Positions 15,597-24,688 are shown, numbered from the stretch's first letter. The stretch is DNA of 36,857 bases from an uncultured Collinsella sp. (GCA_934654625.1 CAKUGM010000013.1:1-36857); one strand, 5' to 3'. The notes: generated from the letters alone by a model not told the origin. Numbers and translations are program-made.

Positions 15597-17570
15597 CTAT
15601 TGCCCGCACAGAGCGCGACGCACCATGAGAGCGTAGGCGTCCCTGCCGGCACCCGTGAGGTGAATGCCGTCGTCGGCAAGATACTCGTCGTGGCCCTCGC
15701 TTGTGCCGTACCAGTCGATGATGCCCACGTTGTCGTTCTTAGCGGCAAAGTCGCGGAAGACCTGGTTATTGGGGTCTTGTAGCTCAAGCGGACAGCGGAT
15801 GGTAACAAAATAGAGCGGCTTTCCGCTCACGGCGTCAACGAGCGCCTGCACTGTGGACGTGTCGCGAATCAGGCCGTTCGTTCCTAGCGCGAAGACCACG
15901 ACGTCGGGGTCGTATCCGGTGGCGACATCTTGCGCGTAGACGTCTTGGCCTACAAAGAGCTGGCGGCTCACCTTGCCGTCGACATAGGCATTGGGCAGGT
16001 ACTGTTGCAGCGCGGGCGCGGCGCCCTCGGTCACCGAGTCGCCGATATAGAGGACCTTGGCATTACAGGTGCCTGTGTTGGGGTCGAAAGTCCAGCGGCT
16101 GGGGTCGAGATTCTTGGGCACGACCTCGGCAATGGGCTTAGGCCTATCGTCCTTTTCCTTTTTCTTTTTATCGTCGGCCTTTTTGGCGTCCGCTTTGGAG
16201 TCTGCCTTTTGCTTGGGCGTCGCCTTTGTTTGCACGAGCTCGGGGCGCAGTCTCTCCGCGCGCGCCTGGGCGATGTCATTCCAGTTCACGGGAGCGATGA
16301 CCAGGGCGAGCACCATTGCGGCGGCGATACCGCAGGCGATGCGCGTGCCCGCGGCGATGGGCTTTCGCGAGGCAAGGGGCTGTTCAAACAGACGATAAAA
16401 CACTTCGGCCGTCAGCAGGATAGCGACAATCTGTACGATCCATCCCCACCAGGGGAGCGCCTGAGTGCGCGTTGCGGGATTCATGATCTCGAGCAGCGGG
16501 TAGTGTACCAGGTAGATGGAAAACGAGCGGCTGCCCAGATAGACGAGTGGGGCAGACGAAAGCGCGTGCCCGATTGCGCAATCTGGGTGCTGCACAGCGC
16601 AAATCAGCATGCCACAGACGAGCGCCGCCACCAAAAAGCCCCCACGGTAAAGCCAGACGTCTTGGCCTGATGCCAGGACAAAGCCAGCGATGAGCGCGAA
16701 TAGCGTGATTTCTGCTGTCTCGTTCACATGCCTGACCAAATGGGCATGGCCGGCGATCAGCTGTTTTACATAGGGGAATCCCAGCGCAAGCGCGGCGCCC
16801 ACGAGCGGCTCCGCCGCGCGCGTGTCGAGGCCGTAGTAGATACGGGCCGTATCTTGACCGGGGACGAACTGCAGCCCCATGGCAAGCGTGGAGAGAAGCG
16901 CCAGTACGGCGACGCTGGCCATGAGCGGCCTTCTTTTGTGCGTGAGCTTTGCCAGGCCCAGAAACACGAGCGGCCAGACGATGAAGAACTGCATGCTTAC
17001 GCCCAGATACCACAGGTGAGTGAGGGGTGAGGGGAGGCCCGCCGCGGCAAAATAGGATACCTTGCGAAAGATATAGACCCAGTTGCTTGCGAACAACGCT
17101 GCCGGCAGGGCATCGGCCTGCAACTTGGGCAGCAGGCTGGGGCTTGCGATATAGACCGAAAACGCCGTGAGTGCGATGGCCGCAAGCACGGGCGGCATGA
17201 GCCTGCGCAGGCGTTTTGCCAGGTAGGTCCTATAGTTAAATGAGCCGGTCTCTTTGAGCTCATGTACCATGCCTCGGGTGGCGAAGTAGCCCGCGAGCAC
17301 AAAGAACAGGGTAACGCCCAAAAAGCCGCCGGAGAGCAGCGACGGGCGCATGTGATAAAGGACGACGCCGATGATGGCGACGGCGCGCAGGCCGTCGAGC
17401 GGCAAGATTCGCGTCGGGGACGCCGTCGCCTTTTTTGCGTGGGCCCCGGTGCGCATCTGCTTGCGATGCCGAGGAATCAGGCCCCACGTGCCTTTTACAT
17501 CGGATTGTTCGACTGCCATTTTCTGTTCTGCCACGAGTTCGCTACGACTTTGTTCCGTCGTCATCCACAT
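15597..17570 (-). CDS. OatA-like membrane O-acyltransferase with SGNH domain
   Basis: A 657-residue protein in two parts. After a cytoplasmic N-terminal tail, residues about 55-405 form an acyltransferase-3 membrane domain with about ten helices (begins ILPLDGLRAVAIIGVVLYHM, contains GFLGVTLFFVLAGYF). A lysine/aspartate-rich linker follows (about residues 445-475). The extracellular C-terminal SGNH domain has YIGDSVTEG (nucleophile Ser), GTNG (Asn) and DDGIHLTG (Asp/His). This is the arrangement of peptidoglycan O-acetyltransferases (OatA), which acetylate muramic acid and give lysozyme resistance; exopolysaccharide acylation is the alternative. AAGGGGAT precedes ATG 17570; ATG 17564 is an equally possible start. 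It points away from the esterase gene. Confidence 0.88.
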   Translation of the reverse strand: MWMTTEQSRSELVAEQKMAVEQSDVKGTWGLIPRHRKQMRTGAHAKKATASPTRILPLDGLRAVAIIGVVLYHMRPSLLSGGFLGVTLFFVLAGYFATRGMVHELKETGSFNYRTYLAKRLRRLMPPVLAAIALTAFSVYIASPSLLPKLQADALPAALFASNWVYIFRKVSYFAAAGLPSPLTHLWYLGVSMQFFIVWPLVFLGLAKLTHKRRPLMASVAVLALLSTLAMGLQFVPGQDTARIYYGLDTRAAEPLVGAALALGFPYVKQLIAGHAHLVRHVNETAEITLFALIAGFVLASGQDVWLYRGGFLVAALVCGMLICAVQHPDCAIGHALSSAPLVYLGSRSFSIYLVHYPLLEIMNPATRTQALPWWGWIVQIVAILLTAEVFYRLFEQPLASRKPIAAGTRIACGIAAAMVLALVIAPVNWNDIAQARAERLRPELVQTKATPKQKADSKADAKKADDKKKKEKDDRPKPIAEVVPKNLDPSRWTFDPNTGTCNAKVLYIGDSVTEGAAPALQQYLPNAYVDGKVSRQLFVGQDVYAQDVATGYDPDVVVFALGTNGLIRDTSTVQALVDAVSGKPLYFVTIRCPLELQDPNNQVFRDFAAKNDNVGIIDWYGTSEGHDEYLADDGIHLTGAGRDAYALMVRRALCGQ

Positions 17571-17737
17571 TCATCCCCTTTTTGTCCATGAGCCCAGTCT
17601 ACACGGGAACGCGGACAGCGCGCATCCTGTATAAGACTCTGCAGAAGTTTGACGGCGATTATTCAAAGCGAGCGGCGAGTACGGGCGGGAAGGGTAAGCT
17701 AGTGCCCGATCAACAACGAGGATAGGCGGACAGTACC

Positions 17738-18649
17738 ATGACTATCGAGCAGCTTGCCCTTTGGGGAGACGAAGCCACGCAGGAGCACCCGGCAACGTTC
17801 ACGATGTATCTGGCAGACCCCATGCCGAAGCACGAGGATGCCCGTCGACCTGCGGCGATTATCTGCGGCGGCGGGAGCTTCACGCATGTGGGCGTGCACG
17901 AGAAAGAGCCGGTTGCCCTGGCCTTTTTGCAGGCCGGGTATCAGGCGTTCGCGCTCGATTACGTGACGAGCTCCACAGGTGACGTTTCCTATCCTAACCC
18001 CGAGGCCGATCTTGCGCGCATGGTCGCAACTGTTCGTGCAAATGCCGCGGATTGGCGCGTGGATCCCGAGCGCGTGGTTGTCGTGGGCTTTTCTGCCGGC
18101 GGCTTTGTATGCGCGAGCCTCGCGACCTCATGGAGGGGCAACACGCTGCCTAAGCTCGTGGGCGCCCCTTCGGAATCCATTCGCCCCAACGCGGTGGTGC
18201 TGGGTTACCCGGCCCTGGATTTTGCGCACCTGTGTCGCATGCAGCTTAAAGACCCTCGCATCGACTTGCGCGTTCCCAAGACGGGCGGCAAGACGGGCCG
18301 CGACCTTCTTAACGACTACGGTCGCATGATCGCCGAGGGCGAACCTGCGGACGACGAGCTGCTCGATGCGCTTGACTCCATCTGCCCCACCGCGCATGTC
18401 GATCGTCATGTGCCGCCGATGTTCATGTGGGGCACCGCCGATGACGAAGCTGCTCCCGTGGCGCAGCTCTATCCGTTCGCGCAGCGCCTGGCAGAGGAAG
18501 GCGTGGTGCACGAGCTCCATGTCTTTGATCGCGGCGGACATGGCCGGTCGGTGGCAAATGCCAATTCTGAGCACGGGGATGCCGAAAAGCAGGAGGCCGT
18601 GCGCCCCTGGTTTGACCTTGCGCTGTCGTTCCTTTCCCGCGTGATGTAG
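17738..18649 (+). CDS. alpha/beta hydrolase, acetyl esterase/lipase type
   Basis: A 303-residue cytoplasmic esterase of the HSL/Aes-like group. The oxyanion segment is ICGGGSF (42-48), replacing the HGGG of classic members. The nucleophile is Ser119 in VGFSAGG; a late Asp in MWGTADDEAAP and His in FDRGGHGRS complete the triad. No signal peptide is present. The family deacetylates small acetylated substrates such as acetylated xylo-oligosaccharides, but the substrate here is unknown. It is divergent from the OatA-like acyltransferase with 167 bp between, an acylation/deacylation pairing that may be coincidental. The ribosome site is weak (AGGATAGGCGG). No clear terminator follows. Confidence 0.85.
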   Translation: MTIEQLALWGDEATQEHPATFTMYLADPMPKHEDARRPAAIICGGGSFTHVGVHEKEPVALAFLQAGYQAFALDYVTSSTGDVSYPNPEADLARMVATVRANAADWRVDPERVVVVGFSAGGFVCASLATSWRGNTLPKLVGAPSESIRPNAVVLGYPALDFAHLCRMQLKDPRIDLRVPKTGGKTGRDLLNDYGRMIAEGEPADDELLDALDSICPTAHVDRHVPPMFMWGTADDEAAPVAQLYPFAQRLAEEGVVHELHVFDRGGHGRSVANANSEHGDAEKQEAVRPWFDLALSFLSRVM

Positions 18650-18737
18650 CGAGTGGGTCAATAAACGGGACGACGCATGCCTTGCGCCGTCTACGGGATT
18701 TGAGACTTACGGCCCATTTTTTGAGCCACCCCGTCGG

Positions 18738-18743
18738 TACAAT
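18738..18743 (+). promoter_or_regulatory. putative -10 box of the sensor operon
   Basis: TACAAT at 18738-18743 would place the transcript start near 18750, three bases before the first ATG (18753), implying a leaderless mRNA. No convincing -35 is present, so this is tentative. Confidence 0.3.
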
Positions 18744-18752
18744 TAAATAGCT

Positions 18753-20654
18753 ATGGGAACACGTGGACGACATACCCGCCGCATGGCAACCTCTTTCATA
18801 CCTGCTGCAGATTCACGGAGCAACAGGCTTTTTGCCATGCCGCGCTTTCTTTCCGATGTGCCGCGTGAAACATGCCGCCGCCGCGTTTTCGCGATAGCCG
18901 CTGTCATTACCGGCCTGTTTTTGATACTTCTGGCAAGCTTTCCGTTGTTCTTTCGCTCGGACCCCTTTCTTTCTTCAAAGATCCCCTCTTACGAGGGGAT
19001 CGATGCTGAGGTCTTCGACAATCTTATCCAGTCGAGTTCCTTCCCGCTGCTCATCGCCTCTATCGCTTTTTCCATCTGGGGAGTGAGCATCTACCTGCGC
19101 TGCTTGGATGCCGTGCTCAGGCGGCGCCTCGTCGCCATCGCTGCGATTTGCACGCTTTGGATGGTTGAGGTCATCGTCAAGTACAAGTCGTTCACGCCGG
19201 CGTACGCTTCGTTGCTGTGGTACCTCTACTACGTTCCCATGACGCTTATCCCGATTTTGTGTCAGCTGTGCGGCTTCAGGCTTGCGGGCTTGGAGCGCCG
19301 TCGTTCCTGGCGGCGATACCGCAGCGTGCTGTGGGCCATGGCTGTTGCCATCATCCTGTTTGTCCTTACCAACGACCTTCATCATCAGGTGTTTTGCTTT
19401 GACCCTGCGAGCGATAACTGGAGCAGCGACTATACCTACGGCTGGGGATACGGCGTTGTCCTTGTGTGGAGCGCTGCCAATTTCGTAGGTTTCTTCATCT
19501 TGATCGCTCTGTCCTCTTCGTATCGAATTCGGCGATTCACGCTATCCGCCGCGCTTATTTTCATCGCGGGCGTGGTTTTCTCCGTGTCCTATGCCCTGCG
19601 CGTGCCGTGGGCATGGAGGCTCAATTTCTCGCTCGTCTACTGCATCTTTTGCGTGGTGGTTCTTGAGCTTTGTTTGGAAAGCGGCGTCTTTCCCTCATAT
19701 CACGACATCGCGGGCATTTTCGCCACGCTGCCGCTCGACCTCAAGATCATGACGCGCGATTTTGAGGTCGCGTATGCAACGCCTACATCGGAGGCGGTGC
19801 CTGAGGGCGTATGTGACGAGCTGCGCGCACAGGAACATGGCCGTGCGCACGCCTTTACCGTGGTGTCGAGACCCGATGTGATGTACCGTGCCTTTCCGCT
19901 TGCGGGAGGATATGCCCTTCTTGCCCAGGACGTTCATGAGCTCAATGAGCTTAACGGCGAGCTTGCGCATCGTCGCGCCGAGCTCCAACGCCAAAACGAG
20001 CTGCTTGCTGCCGATTACGACCTCAAGGCGCATCTTGCCGACCAAGAGGCCGAGGCATTGCTCATCCAGGATGTCGACCAGGCGCTCGCGCGTTCCCTGG
20101 ACAGTCTCTATGATCTTTTGAGCTCGCTTCCGCCGCTTACGGACGAAACATCTTTGGATGAGCGGTATCGGCTGCTGCAGTGCGCCAAGATGCATATCGC
20201 CTACTGCAAGCGCAAGGGGTCTCTCACGCTTGCCCAGCACGGCGAGAGCGGGTTCGATCGCAATCGCATCCAGCTTATCGCCAACGAGCTGGCGAGCGAC
20301 CTTCGTACGCTTGGTGTCGACTGCGCCTCGATCATCGCTATCGAGCAGCCGATGCACGCAAGTTCGGTCAGCGCGCTGTATGACTGCGTGTATGATTTTG
20401 CATTCTTCGCATATACCGTCGAGCATCCTGCGCTTATGTATTACCTGAGCGACCATGACCCCGGCAGCGTCGAGCTGCGCGCGGTGTTGGCCTCGACCGA
20501 TGACTGCGATCTTTCCAAGATGCCCGCCGCACGCGAGCTCGAGCGTGCTCTTCAGGGAAGAAGCGTGGCCTATCGCCTGGAGGGCGAGCCGGGCCAGTTG
20601 CGCATGATCGTCTTGATGCCGAGAGCGGGTGACGGATCATGCGAATCGATTTGA
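18753..20654 (+). CDS. multi-TM sensor protein with degenerate histidine-kinase region
   Basis: A 633-residue protein. About eight hydrophobic segments fill residues 45-310; FVLTNDLHHQVF (about 206-217) is the hallmark of 7TM histidine-kinase sensor domains (PF16927 type). A PAS-sized region and a coiled coil (LNGELAHRRAELQRQNELLA) follow. The place where a phospho-accepting His-Glu/Asp box would be reads DVDQALARSLDSLYDLL, without histidine, and no recognisable N-box or glycine-rich ATP lid follows, so it is probably a pseudokinase. Starts at 18753, 18783 and 18837 are all possible; none has a strong ribosome site. Its last 16 bases overlap the following kinase gene, so the products are probably partners. 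Confidence 0.75.
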   Translation: MGTRGRHTRRMATSFIPAADSRSNRLFAMPRFLSDVPRETCRRRVFAIAAVITGLFLILLASFPLFFRSDPFLSSKIPSYEGIDAEVFDNLIQSSSFPLLIASIAFSIWGVSIYLRCLDAVLRRRLVAIAAICTLWMVEVIVKYKSFTPAYASLLWYLYYVPMTLIPILCQLCGFRLAGLERRRSWRRYRSVLWAMAVAIILFVLTNDLHHQVFCFDPASDNWSSDYTYGWGYGVVLVWSAANFVGFFILIALSSSYRIRRFTLSAALIFIAGVVFSVSYALRVPWAWRLNFSLVYCIFCVVVLELCLESGVFPSYHDIAGIFATLPLDLKIMTRDFEVAYATPTSEAVPEGVCDELRAQEHGRAHAFTVVSRPDVMYRAFPLAGGYALLAQDVHELNELNGELAHRRAELQRQNELLAADYDLKAHLADQEAEALLIQDVDQALARSLDSLYDLLSSLPPLTDETSLDERYRLLQCAKMHIAYCKRKGSLTLAQHGESGFDRNRIQLIANELASDLRTLGVDCASIIAIEQPMHASSVSALYDCVYDFAFFAYTVEHPALMYYLSDHDPGSVELRAVLASTDDCDLSKMPAARELERALQGRSVAYRLEGEPGQLRMIVLMPRAGDGSCESI

Positions 20655-22141
20655 TCCTTCCCCAGTTCGTGCTTCTCGACGTGATGTACGTTTTGGCCGC
20701 TTGCATGCAAACGATTCACGTGCCGCTCGTCGTCTCGCGGCGCATGCCCTACAGTCGCGTGGCGGTATGCATTTACGAGGCGAGCCTGGTCGTGCATCTA
20801 GCCATCGTGGCAGACATCATCTTATGCTCGACGGGCAATCGTTTGCTGGCGCCGCCGTTTGCCATCGCGCATGCCCTGGCGGGCGTCTTGTGGTTTAACC
20901 TGCTGCTCGTCGTATTTGGCATGGGTCTTGCCGTGCGCTACCGTCGTCCCTGCATGATTCCCGAGCTGGCACTTATCGCGGCGTCAACTCCTCCCGTCGT
21001 CAACGTCTTGGGCCCGATGTGGCACGCAGTCGTCGTTATCGAAGGGGCGTTTTTCTTCTTTCGCTCGATCGCGGCGCTTCTTCTGGATGCACGTCATCGG
21101 CAAGAAGACGTCACCGCGCTCTCGACGATCGAGACCATCAACGTGATTCCGGTCGGCATTCTCTACCTCGACTTGCGGGGTCGCCCGCTGCTCATGAACC
21201 GCTGCATGCGCACGAACCTTATCGACCTGCACCTGCCCACCGACCTTCGCGATATGAGCGGAACTTGGAGCGAGCTGCGCCGGCTGGGAGCGAAAGATTC
21301 CGACGAGGGGGGAAGGGGCCGCCGTCTTGACCTTGAGCGTTTTGGCGACGCTCGATCGGTCGTCGAGGTTTCGCCTTCGGAAATCCGCCTGTTCGTGCGC
21401 GACAACCTCATCATCTCGGGGCGTCCGTTCGAGCGCATCATCGGTCTTGACGTAACCGAGTATGCCCACGCTTACGACCGCTTGGCTCATGCGAACCATC
21501 TGCTGGAGCTTGCGGCAAAAGAGCTGCGCACGCAGATCGAAGAGGTTAAGAAAGTTGCCGATAACGCTGCGTACCTGCGCATGCGCGCCCGCGTTCACGA
21601 TGTCATAGGCCAGCGTCTCTCCATCATGCATCGATATCTGGAAGAGGGGCGCTTGGATGACGAATCGCTCGAGCGGATCGAGCCGCTCCTGCGCTCTATC
21701 GCAATCGACTTACACGGAAAAGACGGTGACGGCGCGCGCGACTCCGCCGAGGAGCTGGGCGATATCGTCCATGCCTTTGGCTTGGTGGGCGTGCACATCG
21801 ACGTCGATGGCGAGCTTCCCACGGACGTGCGCGCCGCTGCGGCCTTCTTGCAGATCGTGCGCGAGGCTTCGACCAATGCAACCAAGCACGCGCAGGCCCA
21901 TCAGATCAATGTGCGTCTTTGGGAGGAGGGCGCAGAGTCGTGGCGCACAGCGCGCATGACGATCTCAAACGACGGCGCCCCTGCTCCGGCATCGATTCGC
22001 GAGGGAACGGGTATCCCCGGTATGAGGCAGGTTGCCCAAGACCTGGGAGGGTCGCTCGAGGTCAATGCAGGGCCGCCCTTCGCCCTTACCGTCTCCATTC
22101 CGCTCTCTTCGGATATCACGGCTCAGAGGAGGAGCTCATGA
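20639..22141 (+). CDS. membrane histidine kinase, NarL/HPK7 type
   Basis: A 500-residue sensor kinase. Four to five membrane segments occupy about residues 5-145, followed by a PAS-like segment (IETINVIPVGILYLDLRGRP) and a coil. The phosphorylation site is in RMRARVHDVIGQRLSIMHRY (His about 319), the HisKA_3-type H-box. The ATP domain shows the N-box IVREASTNATKHA and the G-box GTGIPGMRQVAQDLGGSLEV. It should autophosphorylate and pass phosphate to the regulator encoded downstream. The start ATG 20639 lies inside the end of the pseudokinase gene, and its stop overlaps the regulator start as ATGA, so all three genes are translationally coupled. The stimulus is unknown. Confidence 0.9.
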   Translation: MRIDLILPQFVLLDVMYVLAACMQTIHVPLVVSRRMPYSRVAVCIYEASLVVHLAIVADIILCSTGNRLLAPPFAIAHALAGVLWFNLLLVVFGMGLAVRYRRPCMIPELALIAASTPPVVNVLGPMWHAVVVIEGAFFFFRSIAALLLDARHRQEDVTALSTIETINVIPVGILYLDLRGRPLLMNRCMRTNLIDLHLPTDLRDMSGTWSELRRLGAKDSDEGGRGRRLDLERFGDARSVVEVSPSEIRLFVRDNLIISGRPFERIIGLDVTEYAHAYDRLAHANHLLELAAKELRTQIEEVKKVADNAAYLRMRARVHDVIGQRLSIMHRYLEEGRLDDESLERIEPLLRSIAIDLHGKDGDGARDSAEELGDIVHAFGLVGVHIDVDGELPTDVRAAAAFLQIVREASTNATKHAQAHQINVRLWEEGAESWRTARMTISNDGAPAPASIREGTGIPGMRQVAQDLGGSLEVNAGPPFALTVSIPLSSDITAQRRSS

Positions 22142-22758
22142 TCAGTGTCCTTATCGTCGAAGACCAGGCCATCTTGCGCGAGAGCCTGGCGCGCTCCATC
22201 GCCGATCAGCCCGACATGACGGTTGCCGCTGCCATCTCAGATGCTTCCTGCGCCCTCGATATCGTGCGCGAGCGGCATCCGGATATGATCTTGATGGACG
22301 TGTGCACCGAGCATGATTCCAGCGGCATCGTCGCGGCGGCGCACATCAAGGAAGAGGCACCGGAGTGCCGCATTGTTATCATGACGGGCATGCCCGAGAT
22401 CACCTTTGTCGATCAGGCGCGCGAGGCGGGCGTCGATAGCTTTGTGTATAAGAATGTAGGTATCGAAGAGTTGCTTGCCGTGATGCGTTCCACGCTTGCG
22501 GGCTACTGTACCTTCCCCAAACCGCCGCAGAGCATCTTTTCGGGCGCAGCGGCGCTCGATGAGGTAGAGGTTTCGATCCTGCGTCTTGCCTGCGAGGGAA
22601 AGAGCCGCCGCGAGATCGCGGCTGAGCTGTTCATGAGCGAGGGCACGGTCAAGCGCCGCATCTCGGAGATCCTCAACAAGACCGGTTACGACAACATCAT
22701 GCGCCTTGCGGTGCATGCAGTGACGGAGGGGAGCATCGTTCCCAATATGGAGCGTTAG
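22138..22758 (+). CDS. LuxR/NarL-family response regulator
   Basis: A 206-residue two-domain regulator. The receiver contains VEDQ (acidic pocket), MILMDV (phosphorylated Asp about residue 57), IMTGMP (Thr) and VYKNVG (Lys). The C-terminal GerE helix-turn-helix is LACEGKSRREIAAELFMSEG followed by TVKRRISEIL. ATG 22138 overlaps the kinase stop by four bases (ATGA) and has AGAGGAGG upstream. It is the natural target of the kinase encoded before it. The regulon is not visible; the minus-strand lipoprotein operon ends just across the shared terminator and is not promoted from here. Confidence 0.92.
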   Translation: MISVLIVEDQAILRESLARSIADQPDMTVAAAISDASCALDIVRERHPDMILMDVCTEHDSSGIVAAAHIKEEAPECRIVIMTGMPEITFVDQAREAGVDSFVYKNVGIEELLAVMRSTLAGYCTFPKPPQSIFSGAAALDEVEVSILRLACEGKSRREIAAELFMSEGTVKRRISEILNKTGYDNIMRLAVHAVTEGSIVPNMER

Positions 22759-22777
22759 CGTCTAAGGGCGTATACAC

Positions 22778-22824
22778 GAAAAGCGGCGGGGCCGCGGGGG
22801 AGTGTTCCCTCGCGGCCCCGCTTT
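22778..22824. terminator. bidirectional terminator between the regulator and lipoprotein genes
   Basis: GCGGGGCCGCG (22786-22796) pairs perfectly with CGCGGCCCCGC (22811-22821). The plus strand continues with TTTG; the minus strand continues toward CTTTTCG (complement of 22777-22783). It can serve both convergent transcripts. Confidence 0.82.
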
Positions 22825-22863
22825 GTGCCGAGCGGTGCTACTCGCTGTTGCCTGCCGTGCACA

Positions 22864-23733
22864 TTACGGGATAGTCGCGCTGTAGGTGGCGATGTCCTCA
22901 TAGGTGTCGTCCTCGTAGACACCTATGGTGAAGTTGATATTCACGAGGTCGTCGATGCTGTCGAGGTCGCCGCTCGAGAAGCTGAATTCTTCGGTGGCGT
23001 TGGTTCCGCCCATCATACGGCAGGAGAACCATCCGGTCTTCATGGTGTTGTTGACACTCGTCTTGCCGCTTACGGAATGGAATGTCAGGTCCTTGTCGGT
23101 CTTGTTGGTGATCTCGACCTTCAGGCCGATGATGCCCCACCTGTCCTCGAACTTCTCGGTGACGGTGATGGTGCACAGGTCGTCGTCGGCAACGGTAACG
23201 GCGGGAAGAATGGGCTCGTTGATGTCCTTGCTGTCCGAGGTGCCGATGGTCGTGCCTCCGGTTCCGCTGCTCGTACCATTCGTGTCGTCTTCGGCTGCCT
23301 CGCGGTCCTTCTTCACGGTGCCGGAGAGGTCCTTCTTGGATTTGGTGAAGATGATGCTGTTCTCACCCTCCTTAAGGGTGAGTTCGCCGTCCTTGAGGGT
23401 GGCCTTGAAGCTCAAGCCGTAGGCTTTGATTTTCACGGTGCCGTCGTCTTTGATCTTCCAGGTGATGTCTGAGACATGGTTGTACAGATCGATCTGGCCT
23501 TCGCCGTCCTCCTCAAAGATCAAGATGCAGTTGATTCCCCAATCCTCCAGGGCATCGAGGGTTTCCTCGTCGAATTCTTCGCCTTCGAGCTCGCCGCCGG
23601 AGATTTTCCAGCTGCCCAGGAATGCTTCTTCGGGGTCGGCTTTGGATCCGCCGCAGCCCACCAGGGCAAAGGCGAGCGCCAGGATGAAGGTGACGAATAG
23701 GAGAGCCGATTTCTTAAAGGTCGCGGTCTTCAT
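22864..23733 (-). CDS. Collinsella-type lipoprotein, paralog B
   Basis: A 289-residue secreted lipoprotein. Signal peptide residues 1-26 end in the lipobox LVGC (Cys27). A first domain, about residues 35-140, has the beta-rich look of a lipocalin-like fold (FLGSWKISGG, DGTVKIKAYG, FKATLKDGELTLKEGEN). A low-complexity Thr/Ser/Gly linker follows (about 150-170). The C-terminal part, from LPAVTVADDDLCTITVTEKF onward, resembles DUF4352-type immunoglobulin-like domains. It is clearly a paralog of the next upstream gene, with the same domain order and near-identical signal peptide and GGSKADPEEAFLGSWK. AAGGAGGAA precedes the ATG. Function unknown; surface location is the only firm inference. Confidence 0.85.
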   Translation of the reverse strand: MKTATFKKSALLFVTFILALAFALVGCGGSKADPEEAFLGSWKISGGELEGEEFDEETLDALEDWGINCILIFEEDGEGQIDLYNHVSDITWKIKDDGTVKIKAYGLSFKATLKDGELTLKEGENSIIFTKSKKDLSGTVKKDREAAEDDTNGTSSGTGGTTIGTSDSKDINEPILPAVTVADDDLCTITVTEKFEDRWGIIGLKVEITNKTDKDLTFHSVSGKTSVNNTMKTGWFSCRMMGGTNATEEFSFSSGDLDSIDDLVNINFTIGVYEDDTYEDIATYSATIP

Positions 23734-23769
23734 GGTGTTCCTCCTTACGGTCGGGGTCCATTAAACGAT

Positions 23770-23800
23770 AGGGGCCGCCGGAATCGATCCGGCGGCCCCT
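23770..23800 (-). terminator. strong hairpin between the two lipoprotein genes
   Basis: AGGGGCCGCCGGA (23770-23782) pairs perfectly with TCCGGCGGCCCCT (23788-23800) around a five-base loop. On the minus strand it is followed by ATCGTTT, a weak T-run. It may be a partial terminator, so that paralog B is expressed at a lower level than the upstream genes, or an mRNA stabiliser. Confidence 0.6.
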
Positions 23801-23842
23801 GGTTGCACGAGCGGATACTTCCGCCGGTTTTGCGAGCGCTGC

Positions 23843-24688
23843 TTACGGGATAAGAGCGCTGTAGGAGGCGACGTCCTCGTAGCTTTCGGTTTCGTAGGCG
23901 TCGATTCCGATGGTGACGTTCACGAGGTCGTCGATGCTATCGAGGTCGCCGGTCGAGAACGTGAACTCGTCGGTGGCGTTGGTGCCGGGCATCAGGTGGC
24001 AGGAGAACCAAGGCTCCTTCATGGTGCCGTCGACATTGGTCTTGCCGCTGGGGGAGTAGAACGTCAGGTCCTTATCGCTCTTGTTGGTGATCTCGACGGT
24101 CAGGCCGATGGTTCCCCATTCGTCCTCGAACTTCTCGGTGACGGTGATGGTGCACAGGTCGTCGTCGGCAACGGTGATGGCGGGGGTGATGGCCTTGCGG
24201 GTACCCTTGTCCTCAGCCTCTTCCTCTTCGGCCTCTTCGTTGGCCTTCGCCATGTCGCGGTCCTTCTTCACGGTGTCGGAGAGGTCCTTCTTGGATTTGG
24301 TGAAGGAGATCTTGTCGTCGCCGTCCTTGAGGGTGAGGGTGTCGTCCTTGAGGGTCGCCTTGAAATCGACGTCTTCGGCGCTGATTTTTGCGGTGCCGTC
24401 GCTCTTGACCTTCCAGGTGACGTCTTCGACTTCACCAAAGAGGTCGAGCTGGCCCTCGCCGTCCTCATCGAGGATCAGGATGCAGTTGAGGCCCCATTCC
24501 TCCATGGTCTCGATGGTCTCGTCGTCGAGTTCCTCGCCGTAGATCTCGCCGCCGGAGAGCTTCCAGCTGCCCAGGAACGCCTCTTCGGGGTCTGCCTTGG
24601 ATCCGCCGCAGCCCACCAGGGCAAAGGCGAGCGCCAGGATGCATGCCATGAGGGCGAGAGCCGATTTCTTGATCGTTGTGGTCTTCAT
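23843..24688 (-). CDS. Collinsella-type lipoprotein, paralog A
   Basis: A 281-residue lipoprotein with lipobox LVGC (Cys27) and the same two-domain plan as paralog B: lipocalin-like N-terminal domain (FLGSWKLSGGEIYGEELDDE), charged linker rich in Glu (AKANEEAEEEEAEDKG), and a C-terminal domain beginning ITVADDDLCTITVTEKFEDEWG. Strong acidity is notable. The start at 24688 has TAAGGAGGA upstream; the frame opens 36 bases earlier without a ribosome site. It follows the SPFH gene by 81 bp on the same strand and is probably the fourth gene of that operon. Function unknown. The pair clearly arose by tandem duplication; the linker and termini diverged most. Confidence 0.86.
   Translation of the reverse strand: MKTTTIKKSALALMACILALAFALVGCGGSKADPEEAFLGSWKLSGGEIYGEELDDETIETMEEWGLNCILILDEDGEGQLDLFGEVEDVTWKVKSDGTAKISAEDVDFKATLKDDTLTLKDGDDKISFTKSKKDLSDTVKKDRDMAKANEEAEEEEAEDKGTRKAITPAITVADDDLCTITVTEKFEDEWGTIGLTVEITNKSDKDLTFYSPSGKTNVDGTMKEPWFSCHLMPGTNATDEFTFSTGDLDSIDDLVNVTIGIDAYETESYEDVASYSALIP

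Noticed and set aside
18670..18693. Imperfect hairpin GACGACGC/GCGCCGTC after the esterase gene
   Set aside because: It has a mismatch in the stem and lacks a T-run directly after it; the T-rich stretch 25 bases later is too far away.
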